From Eucommia ulmoides (taxonomy: Eukaryota > Streptophyta > Magnoliopsida > Garryales > Eucommiaceae): DNA of 64,000 bases. How positions within the stretch are numbered: the first letter of the stretch is position 1; each line of letters begins with the position of its first letter. Below are positions 12,601 through 24,600 of the stretch, piece by piece. The stretch is from positions 24,670,243 through 24,734,242 of the forward strand of contig CM028333.1 in assembly GCA_016647705.1 (NCBI GenBank), written 5' to 3'. The notes under the pieces were generated by a model that saw only the letters and a program-made list of their open reading frames with translations, did no database searches and was not told the origin of the DNA. Position numbers and translations under genes: made by a program.

Positions 12601-15600
12601 CTGTTGATGGCGATCCAAGGTGGTGTTGTACCTTTCTTCTTGATCCTTCAGATCCTCTCTTTATAGAAATTGGGGAGGCATTTATTAAGAAACAGATAAG
12701 AGGTGTGTTATGTCTGCTTTACCAATTTACTTGAAACAATATTTAGTGTTCTACAATTTTAAAATGAGAATTTCACATATCATCTTTAGCATTCTGTATT
12801 TGATTTTAGGAAATGATTGATAGACCACCAATTAGGTATATTTATGCACATCGCAAGAAAGGTAATGACCGTTACTAATTACCTTGATTTACAGAACATT
12901 TTGAGAAAGATGTTGGGTGAGAATAGGAAAGCTCCATCAACCATTATTACGTAGTTAATAATTACCTTGTATGAGAGGAATCGTATCTGGTAAGAGGTAG
13001 GCTATAAAATGGGGATAATAGAGTATATAGGATATTGAGAAGAAATTTGTATAGAGCTTTGGCTCTGGGAGAGAACCAGGTCTCTCAAATACTTGGGAGT
13101 TTGTTTGTCTCTTGATTTCAATAAAAATTCACATATTTTCTCTCTCAATCTGTTGATTTGTCATCATGAATAAACCTAGGGTTCATCATTTGACATCAGG
13201 GCAGGTTTTGGGCCTATGGTGACAAGGATGGATGCTAAGGTTGAAACAATAGACGGAACTGTGAACACCGTGCAGGAGGAGTTAGGAGCAATCAAGAAGG
13301 AGATGATGAAAATACCTAATCTGGAGCAAGGACTTGCAGCGTTAGCTGGAAAGATCGACCAGCTCCTGAAGGTTCAGAACGAAACAGCGCAAGAAAGTGA
13401 AGCCCAGAGCCAGAATCGAGTCGACGACGAGATCTGGGTGAACGAAGAGCGCGAACAACATCGCGAGGCGGTGTGCCGACGTCGGCGAGAGCGCCGGACC
13501 AAATGAGCGACGCTGCTGATGAGATCTGGACAGTCGATGAGCGCGATGACATCGGGAGGCTGTTGGACGACGTGCAACGGTGTCGACGAGGGTACTAGGG
13601 CAAGGGAACGACACCGCCGACACGATCTGGGCATTCGATAACTGCAAATGACGGCGGGAAGCTGTCGAACGACATGCGTCGGCGCCAACGTGGGTACTAG
13701 AACAGGCGAGCGGTGCTGCCAACGGGGGCCATGGTAGGGAGTGGACTCAGGCTGCGCAATGGGACCTCCGACCTAGAAGAATCGAACTCTCTTCCTTTGA
13801 TGGAGAGAACCCCGACGACTGGATACTAAAGGCAGAAAGATACTTCACCTTGCACCGCTTGACCAACGCAGAGAAGCTAGAGACGGCCATCATTAGCTTT
13901 AAAGGCGAAGCTTTGGTCTGGTTTGGATGGGAGAACAAGAGAAGGCCATTCTTGAGTTGGGAAGAACTCAGTCGCAACTCCTACTGCGGTTTCGATCTTT
14001 TCCCAATGGCTCACGATATGAGGAGTTCCTGGCTTTGAGGCAAAGTGGAACAGTGAGGGACTACAGAAGAAGATTTGAACAATTAACCTCAACATTAGAA
14101 GACCTTTCTAAACAAGTGTTGGAGTCCACATTCATAAATGGGCTGAGTGACATTAGGGCTGAGCTGAAGGTATTGGGTCAAATGAGCTTGAAAGTACTAT
14201 GGACCTGGCAATGAAAATTGAAGCGAAAAATTTAGAGCTCAAGGGTAATCGAGCCTCAATTGGGTCAGTTTATTCATGTGGGCCTGGGTACTCTAATTAC
14301 GCACCTGTCAGAACTCCAGCAGGACGAAGCACTACGACAGTGGAAACCACAGTTCCCACAAAGGCTCACGAAGGGGGAGGATTTCGAAAATTAACGGAGG
14401 CAGAATTGCAGTATAAGTGAGATCGTGGCCTTTGTTATAAATGTGACGAAAAATTTTCACCTTGGCATCGTTGCAAGAAGCAAGAACTACAGGTGGTTCT
14501 GCTCCACGAATATGAAACGGAGACACAAGCGGCGGAAGATGAGGTTCAAGAAGAGGAACAGGAGACCAAGTTGGTGGAAGTGGAGGAAGTTGAAAATCAA
14601 GTGGTAAAGGTGTCCTTAAATTCAGTGGTGGGACTCACCTCACCTAAGACGCTCAAACTAGCAGGCGAGATTGATAACCAGAAGGTGGTCGTACTTATTG
14701 ACAGTGGGGCGTCACATAAATTTATTTCCAACGAGCTTGTATCAGCCCTGAAACTCCCTGTCACTAATACGGAACCTTACGGAGTGATTTTGGGAACAAG
14801 CTCAGCCACCAAAACTCAAGGGATATGTCGGGTAGAGATAGTAAAGGACTTTCTACCTTTGGATCTAGGAAATACTGACGTCATCCTAGGAATTCAATGG
14901 TTAGAGACTGTTAAAGGGTAGTTAAGTCTTTTCTGTATTAATTAGGGTTTCCCGTACGGTTTAAGTTTTACCGTATTGTTTCCTACTTCTTATTATAAAT
15001 AGTGAGAGAGGCTAACATAATAAGGTAAGTCTTCTCATTCTTTTCATATTACTTTTTTACTTTATCATGGTATCCAGAGCAGGTCATGGGAGATTGATTC
15101 CATAGATCTGTTTAAACCAAATTTTTTTCTTTTCTTTCCCTGTCTACTGTTCAAAAAAAAAAAACTGTTAAAACCCTAGCAGCCCACAAACCCTCGCCGC
15201 CACCGCCGCCGCTCCCCACAATCGGATCCGAGCCTCGCCGCCATCGCGCCAGGCTATTCTGAGCCTCTCCATTACCATCGCAAACCATTCTCGCATTGTA
15301 CCTTTGTCGCGAACCAGATCTCATACTCGTTGTCCACCATCGACGTCGCCGACCTTCACCGAACCTTCGCTGACCCTCATCGGCCTTTGTTGAACCTTCG
15401 CCGGCCTTCAATTGAGCTTGAGACTACCATCTGCTGGTTCTGGTTACTGTTCATCGTGAACCAGCCTTTGCCATTGGTGAAATCAAACTTAATCCACTTG
15501 CTGCTTCTGGTTACTGTTCTTCGCGAACCAGATCTGCTTCTGGTTACTATTCATCGCGAACCAGATCTGCTTCTGGTTATTGGTCATTGTTCGTAAGACA

Positions 15601-18600
15601 GCCCTACAAATGTTCATAAGTATTTTTCTGGTTCTCATGTTCTTCATTTAAGCCCTACAGTTATTTGTATTGCTAGTTTGTTTCCCTTGTGCACGTTGTT
15701 TGTTAGTTGTTGTAGTAGAGGGTACTAATGTCGATGGCTACACTTCAACCATTAACAACCCGTAAGTTGAACGTAACCAATTATTTAATTTGGTCCAAAG
15801 CTGTGAAAATAGCCCTAACTGGACAAAGGAAACACCGTTACCTCATGGAATCTGCCCCGGCAATAGATAATAAAAAGTATGACGACTGAATTCAGGCTGA
15901 TGCGCAGATTGTAACATCGTTGTGGAATTCGATGGAGTCTCAAGTTGTTGATCTCTGTACTCATCTAGATACGTGCAAAGATATATAGGAGTATTTTCGT
16001 GTATTATATTCTAGTAATCTCACCAAGATGTATGATTTATAGAGTACTTCCAATATGAGAAGATGAATACTATCCTACCAATAACTATCGATCTGAAAAA
16101 AATGCAAAAGCAACGTGAGCAGATGGCTGTCATGAAATTTTTGGCTGGATTACGTCCAGAATTTGAACCAGTCCGATCTCAGATTCTTTCCAATGCTACT
16201 CTCCCCACCATCACTGAAATGTATTCTCACGTCTCGCGTAGCACTACCAAGGATAATATTTCTGGCTCAAGTTCGTCTACGCCATCTGAGCATTCAGCGC
16301 TTGTTACACAGATTCCTACACGAAATCTAGGTGATGCACTCAGTGGTGGTCGTGGTGGTTTCTCTCGTGGTAGCCGTGGTAGTGGCCCTCGAGGTGGACG
16401 TAGTGGCCGTGGTCGTGGCTCCTTTCGTCAGTGCTCCTTTTGTGGAAAGGAGAATCATACTAAAGAAACATGTTGGGATTTAGTACGGCCCGAGGATATC
16501 CCCAAGACGGCTTTTAGAACCCACAAAGGTCATTACGAGTTCTTGGTCATGCCGGGCTAACTAATGCACCCGCAACATTTCAAGCACTCATGAACCGGGT
16601 CTTTCTTCCACACCTTCGTCACTTCGTGTTAATATTTTTTTATGACACCTTAGTGTACAGTTGTAGTATGGCGGAACATGCACACCACTTGGCAGTGGTC
16701 TTACAACTTCTCGCCAAGCACTGGCTATATGCAAACTACAAGAAGTGCTCATTTGCTTGTACCCGTTTGGAATAGTTGGGACACGTGATATCAGGCGACA
16801 GCGTAGAGGTGGACAATTCCGCAGTCAATTCGAGAGTTGCGAGGCTTTTTGGGACTTATGGGGTATTGTCGTAAGTTTGTCAAGGGGTATGGGTCGATTG
16901 CGAGGCCTCTTACAAAGCAATTGAAGAAAGATCGTTTCGGGTGGAATATGGCGGCTATGGAGGCATTCGAGGCTCTCAAAAAAACTATGACCAAGGTTCC
17001 TGTTTTAGCCTTCCCAGACTTCACCAAGCCATTCGTCATTAAAACCGATGCATCTGGGTATGGGTTAGGTGTCGTCCTGATGCAAGAAGAATGGTCGGTG
17101 GCTTACCATGGCCAGGTGCTAGGGCAACGGGCAAAGCTACGTTCAATCTATGAAAAATAATTAATGGCTATTGTCTTAGCCATTCAAAAATGGCGGCCAT
17201 ACCTGCTTGGGAGGAAATTCATAGTTCGCACGGATCAACAAAGTTTGAAACACTTATTAGAGCAACGAATCATGGCATCGGACTATAAAAAATGGTTGGC
17301 CAAGCTACTGGGATATAACTTTGAAATTCAATATAAACCAGGAGCGAGCAACAAGGTGGCCGACGCATTGTTGAGGGTGCTACTTCCTCCGAAGTTAAAC
17401 CAGCTTGTTGGCATACAATGGCTAGATTGGGAGACATTGCAGCGAGAAATTGATAGACATAAATTTCTGACGAAAGTCAAGGGTGACTTGCAACAGGGAA
17501 GAGTTTGAGCTACAAAATTTTCTTTAGCAAATGATTGAGTTTGCTATAAGGGGCGTCTGATGTTGCCCAAAAATTCCACCCTTCTACCCTCTATTCTGAA
17601 GGAGTATCACTCATCTCCTATGGGTGGCCATTCCGGGGAGGAATGCACTTACAAGAAAATAGCCGCTGATTTTTTTTGGGTAGGCATGCACAGGGCTGTT
17701 TCCAAGTGGGTGCAACAGTGTGAGGTGTGTCAAAAAAACAAATCTATGTCCATGTCACCGGCGGGGTTGTTACAGCCCCTGGCTTTGCCTAAACTAGGTA
17801 TGGGAAGATTTAACTATGGATTTCATATAAAGGTTGCCCAAGTCAGAAGGTATGGATACGATACTAGTGGTGGTGGACAGGTTGACCAAATATGCTCACT
17901 TCTTTCCCTTGAAACACCCGTTTACAGCTAAGATAATGGCGGAGCTATTTCTTCAAGAAATCGTGCGCCTGCATGGGATACTTAACACTATCATCTCTAA
18001 TCGTGACAGAGTTTTTCTGAGTCATTTTTGGAAAGAATTATTTCGCCTACAAGGATCATAGTTGCAATGAAGTACAACTTATCATCCTCAAACCGACAGG
18101 CAATCTGAGGTAGTAAACCGCTGCTTTGAAACATATTTACTACGTTACGTCTCGGAAAAGCCACGGGTTTGGTGCAAATGGTTAGCCTGGGCGAAATACT
18201 GGTATAATACCATGTATCATAATACCATTAATTGTACCCCGTTTAAAGCACTCTATGGGCAGGATTCGCGACTCCTCATCCGTTACAAAACAGGGGATAC
18301 TTTGGTCTCTTCGATAGAGCAGCTCTTGGAAGAGCGTGATGCCCAGTTAGACGAACTCAAAATGCATCTCTTGCGTGTCCAATAGAAGATGAAGACCATG
18401 GATGATGCGAAGTGACGAGAGGAAGAGTTTGAGATGGGGGAGAAAGTTTTTGTGAAGTTACGACCTTATCGATTGAAATCCTTGGCAACACGACACAACG
18501 AAAAACTCGCTTTACGTTTCTATGGACCGTTTGAAATTCTGGCTTGTGTGGACACAGTGGCTTACAAGTTATCCTTACCTCCCAACCCGTTCGTCCACCT

Positions 18601-21600
18601 AGTCTTTCTTGTATCTCAACTTCATCGAGCTCATGGAGAGGCCAATTCTTCTCCCCTCTTACTACCACAATTGTCGCCTAACCTAGAATTGCGAGTAGAG
18701 TCTGCTGAAGTTCTTGGAATACGCAACCTGGACACTAGTGGTCCCACTCTTGTTGAAGTTCTGATCTAATAGAAAGATTTGTCACAGTTTGAGGTCACTT
18801 GGGAGAAGTTTGAAACCATTCAGCTACAGTTTCCTCAGTTTCCCCTTGAGGACAAGGTGAAAGTTTGGGCGACGGGTAATGATAGACCCGTCATTAGGTA
18901 TATATATGCACATTGCAAGAAAGGTAATGACCGTTACTAATTACTTTGATTTACGGAATATTTCGGGAAAGATGTTGGGTGAGAATAGGAAAGCTCTATC
19001 AACCATTATTACGTAGTTAATAATTATCTTATATGAGAAAGGTCGTGTATGGTAAGAGGTAGGCTATAAAATGAGGAGAATAGAGTATGTAGGATATCGA
19101 GAAATAATTTGTATTGAGCTTTGGCTCTAAAAGAGAACCAGGTCTCTTGAATACCTGGGAGTTTGTTTGTCTCTTGATTTCAATAAAAATTCACATCTTT
19201 TCCCTCTCAATCTGTTGATTTGTTGTCATCAATAAACCTAGAGTTCATCAATGATCAATCGCCTAGGATTAAGGGTGAGCTTTGGGTAGAATGGTAAGAT
19301 AGTTCTATTGTGATTTAGAGGTCCTAGGTTCAAATCATGCAAACAGCCTCTCTGTAAATAGGAGTAAGGTTGCGTACATCTGACCTTCCCCAAATTTTGC
19401 AATAGCGAGAGCCTTCGTGCACTGAATTGCCCTTTATCCAATGGCGAGCTACACTTGAAAAGGGCATCTACCGTTTACTTTATGATGTATCTGTAACATA
19501 TTTATTAGAAAATGCTAATACCTAGAAAACTTTGAGTTGGTGTAGTGTAGTTGTTCCGAAACATAATACACATCCATACCGAATCACTAATTTGGCGATC
19601 CAGCACATTAGAGTTAAATAATTTTAATTCAATTTTATTTTTCTTATTTAAATGAAGAGCTAATGCATTATAATTATGCTATGTTATCTATCATCTAATC
19701 TACTGCTCGATCGAAAATCTTGTCGAAACCCAATGGACCTAACTCACTATTGAATTCCACATCGCTTGTGTAACCTGATTCTAAGCTATAGGGCAATCCT
19801 CATCTTTCAAGACGCCTTTCGAGAGTGCGTTTGGCCCATTGGATTTTCACATGATATCAGAGTCAAAACTCTTGTCTGATATTGAGTGTGTTGAATCTCA
19901 CATCAATGTTGGATCCTCCGATATCCATTCGCAATGGTTTGTCAAAGTCCGCCTTGCACGTGAAGGGGCATGTTGAATTCCACTTCGCTTCTGTTACTTG
20001 ATCCTGAACTATATATAAAGCTTAGGGTAATCTTCATCTTACAAGGCACATGTTGAGAGTGAGTTAGGCCACTAAATTTTCTACAAACCTTAATTATATC
20101 GTGAATATCTTAGCAGATTTCTATGAATTTGATGCATGTAAGAAGCTGGTCATAGGCTATCACATTCTAGATAAATGGTAAAAATGCATTTTTGATGTAT
20201 CTCGATTTCTATTTGATTCATCGAGGACCTTCTTTTGTTTCATTCTTTTCTTTTTTCTCTTTGTTTTTGGTGTTCTTTTTTCTTCAGAATATGGAGACGT
20301 GACAGACATATACAACTGGTAATTTCTATCTTGATACCTAACTACTTCGTATCTAGCATACTTTGAGCATATAATATACTGTCAATTCACTGTTTGTCAA
20401 CCAACTTGGATTAGTTGAGCTAGTCAGGACTCTTGATTTTAACTAGGAGATCATGAGTTCGAACTTTGCCACAAGTAGGTGATGAAGGAGGCTTAACCCA
20501 TTAATGAATTTGGTGACACCAATCCATGATACCTCAATTTCTCAAATCAGGATGCATAATCAGATGGCCATTGGTTCATTAGTTGTTGCATATAGCATGT
20601 CAAGAAATACCTTTTTTTTTAGCCTACGTTTCATGTTCTCTCAATGGGTGATAGGTGTCTCTCTTATTCGTTCAATGTTTCTTTGGACATCTTGCTAATA
20701 CCTCTTAGCAAACCCAATAATTTCATTTTGGCAAATCTAACCTATCATTCTTAATGGTGGTGGATTTGGTCATGGGCCACCTAGCAAAAAAGCCCAAGGA
20801 ACCTAGAAAGGGGCCTAGGGTGTACACAGGACACATGGGCCCAGGTCCACTAACATCAGTGAGCATGAACTCTCAAGGGGAGAACGAGACGTTCAGGCCT
20901 GCGGGCAGGATTGAGCGAGAAGTTCGTTAGGAAATGGTGAGTCATAACAAAATCATCAGAGAATATTCACATGGCATGAGGAACGCAGAAATAACATAAT
21001 CATCATTACACCGATAACAGATTCATGATTGCACTCTCTCTCTCTCTCTCTCTATTCCTGCTGAAGAACAATATATATACCCAGGTGAGCGTAAACCCAG
21101 GTACGCACAAGTTGTTACTAGCAATCGGTATTACATTTTTCTCCCCAAATGATATTTACTTTCACGCCTGAGGTTCTTCACCGAGATCCACCATCTCCTT
21201 TCCGGTGTTAAGAATTTGTGCAAACACCTTACGGAGTGAGGTTCTTCATTGTGTTACCATTTTTGGGCAACATCAATTGGCGCCGTCTGTGGGAAATGAC
21301 TGCCGAAGTCGTGTGTCTTCTCTGTTGTGCTTCGATGGCTCTCCGTTCATGCTCACCTGCTCAAAGAGTGTCACCCTGAGAGAAATTCATCCGCCGTTAC
21401 AAGAGTCGCAATCTGATCATTCACTTTCCAGGAACCATCGATGGATTCTCTGAGGCCCGACCCGGTCCCATTGTAAGGGGAAGCTCGTCTCAAGCAGATC
21501 GAAAATCAGGTTGTGGAGTTTACCTCGAAAGGATTGAAGGAGAAATCGAAACGATCCATATAGGATTCACTTCGGGGGGGAATCTCTAGTGACGCCAGTA

Positions 21601-24600
21601 AGGAGCATTTGTGGGCGGCTAAATGGAAAACAAAGAGAAGTAGGGGTGAGGTCCTGGTGACCACAGTGTCAGGCCTTGTGATCACCTTCTCTGACGATGA
21701 TCTGAGAGGCCTCTACTTTCCTCATGATGATGCATTAGTCATCACAACCATAATCTCCAACTACTGGGTCCGAATGATACTAGTAGACAGTAAAAGCTCT
21801 GCTGACATCATCTTTAGTATATGCTTTGACAAGATGAAGATTGATTTGGGCAAGTTTCTCCCAGTGACCTCTCCCCTCGTAGGGTTCGGATGAGAAATGA
21901 TCCATCATCCCGGATGGGTTGACCTCCCGATATCCTTGGGAAAGGAGCCGGGAAGGCCTATAGTGTGGCTCCGCTTCCTAATGGTGAACCACCCGTTAGC
22001 GTACAATACCATACTTGGTCGCCCCATCATGAGCTTCCTCAAGGACGCCAATACTCATCCAGCCTTTTCAACGGTCAGGATGGTATGATCACCATAGATC
22101 CGCTGATACTCATTCAAGATGCTAGGTGGGAAATCGTTGAGCATAAGATATCGAACAGGGGGCAGTGGTGCGTTCGAAGCACCGGCGCGACAACCCTCCA
22201 TGATATCACTCTTCCTAGAGGACCACCTCTCGTGTGGAAAGTGTACATAGAACCTATCCTGGACAATGTCACAACCTCTCCTTAGTTCACTGAAAAAACT
22301 TACCCTAAGCCTCATCCTTGCTTGTTTGGATGCGTGCAGTTGGGTGGTCATGTCCCTCACTTGGACAGCCAAGCCTTCAGCCTTACTGTTAAACTCCGTC
22401 TCAACCTGTTTCTGCTCTTCTTGCTCAGCCCTTAGCTAGCCTTCGAGGACTTCGATGCGGGCCAAGCAAGAGGCAAACTATGCCTTCGCCTCAACAACTT
22501 GATTATGGAAGATCTACTCCGCCCTTAAGCGATGTTGTTGGCAGCGGAGAAACTCTATCATTGTGCTAGACGCCAAGGCATGACCCTACATAAGGTGTCT
22601 CTCCAGTTCCTTATCTCTCATCTCTCGGATAAATTGGCGATCTCGAGGGAGAACAACCACTTTCAGCACGGAGAGTGCAACAGAGGGACTTTCCAGCGCC
22701 AAGTGTTCCGCTATTAAGGTAGAACTGTGGACATGAAACCAGGGTCCCAAGCTCCCGCGCCGGTTGAAGGCCCCTCCACAAATTCGAAAGTAGGCTGGGT
22801 GGAGATTCATTCTTGAGTTCCCTACGAGGTCTACTCTGAGTAGTTGGAGGATTTACAATGGAAGTAGGGGATTGTCTTTGAGGTACCTCTCTCCACTCCT
22901 CCAAATTGGTTGTTGCTAGGCGTGACGTCTCCGTGACTAACGATAAGGCTCCACCAATATGGGCTCTGAAAGTAAAGGCGATAGCGCCTATCCCTCAGAT
23001 CTCTACCTCATTAAATAAGGCTTTAATCTTGGTTTCCTCATTTTCGCCTAAAGGGGGCACCGGCGACCGTGTTTGCCTCAAAAAGCGCCAACGTCGCAAT
23101 CGCGCTGGGTGACACCGCCATGCTGATTCTAGCGCTAGGAGCACAAAGTATCGTCATGGTTGTATCTCCGATGATCTCCAAGGGTGCATGTTTAGTACCA
23201 AAGGAAAAGTCCTCAAACGGCGCACTAGCTGGTGCAGTCCTCGCCTTTTTTAACGGCATCATCAGTGAGACGGTATTCACCCCTTTGCTGGAGGCTGTTA
23301 CTCCCGATTCCTCGCAGACTTGCATCACCGCCTCATCTGACAAACCTGGAAAAAGGCTAGGGAATAAACTCCGAAAGCACCATGCGAAGAGCCTTAGGGA
23401 GGCAACCTTCTTCAACCCCGAGCAACTATATTCTAATGTGGAGGGGTAACGGTTGTAATCCCTACTAGGAAAAACGTGTCCACTGGGAACTATAGCACGC
23501 AACTTCCTTTCTCCCGCCTCAAATTCCCACAATCACCAGAGATGATGATGGCGTCCTGGTTCAACCCTTTGTCGGTCAAGTTCAACTCCTCGACTAAGCG
23601 GAGGCCGCTTTTGTCACGAAGTTGAAGGTAGCAGCCCCTGGATGTTCACTTGTCATGCAACTTGTATTGGCTACGCACCTCACCATAGCCAAATGACAAC
23701 CCTCATCTCTTGTTCAAAGCAACTAATCCCATCATAATAAGGACAACGTTAAAAGCACAATAAAACAAGGGCATATTATAATGTGCAGAACCTCACGAAC
23801 AAGACAAGACAATGGAAATTGGAGCCAGCACTTGGTGATAAACCGGGAGTGGAGAAATATCTTATTATCCTGGAGAGAGTTGAGATTTGTGTCGGCACTG
23901 TTCGGAACAACTCGAATTGAGAGATGAAGGTTGAGTTCACGGTGAAGGTCTTGTGGTGCAAATCTCGCTCCGGGAGTCATGACAATTGTGAACTCCAGAG
24001 AAGCAAAAAAGCAGTGCCTTACAAAGAGGAAAAAACCCTATGCACGAAGAATGCGGTGAACTATCAGGGGTTACCTCCTCCAGCGCTTAAATAGGCAACC
24101 TGAAGGAACTGAAATGCGTGTCAACCGGCATGTGACTACTAAAAAAAACGTGTTCAACAACCCTTGCGATAACCAAAAAGTGTCGTCAAAAGTGCAAACG
24201 TCGAATCGTGTCATGATTAAACCCTTCACCCGTTCTGAAACAACTCTGGTTCGAATAAAGGATTAGGGGGTGGGGGAGCCAGGGGTAGTATACATGGCGA
24301 CAAAAGACGTGCGAAACATTACAAAACATTGGTAAATTTTGTAGTGCAATAATCACCAACAAGAAGTAACAAAGGAGAAGGCCACAACCAATATACACGA
24401 ATGGAAATTTCATTAAAAATAGGGGGAAGAGAGTACATAAAAAAAGTAAAAAAAAAAAAAAAAAACACCGACAATAAGCAAACTCTCCCCCTCTCTTCTT
24501 CATCTCCATCTCTCTTGGCCTCATCTCTTTAGACTCCATGGCCGCGAAGCCTCTTCCGCTTACTCTTACAGCTTACGTCAGAAGGCATCCCTCGTAAGAG

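Larger units (their letters stand above)
12818..19250 (+). mobile_element. Complete Ty3/gypsy chromovirus-like retrotransposon, decayed, with nested copia fragment
   Basis: Two LTRs of equal length (371 bp: 12818-13188 and 18880-19250) bound the element, with a perfect target duplication ATGAT (12813-12817 and 19251-19255). The primer site (TGACATCAGGGC at 13191) is a decayed initiator-Met type. The order is gag, protease, RT remainder, RNase H, integrase and a C-terminal chromodomain-like end, which places it with chromoviruses. Frames are broken by stops and shifts, so it is inactive. A copia fragment (14909 to about 16487) replaces the region between protease and mid-RT. By eye the LTRs differ at about 40 of 371 positions, so the insertion is old. 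Confidence 0.93.

Noticed and set aside
16063..16560. A novel host gene with an RG-rich domain and CCHC knuckle
   Set aside because: The first part is ordinary copia gag and the last part is gypsy RT; it is the chimera junction.
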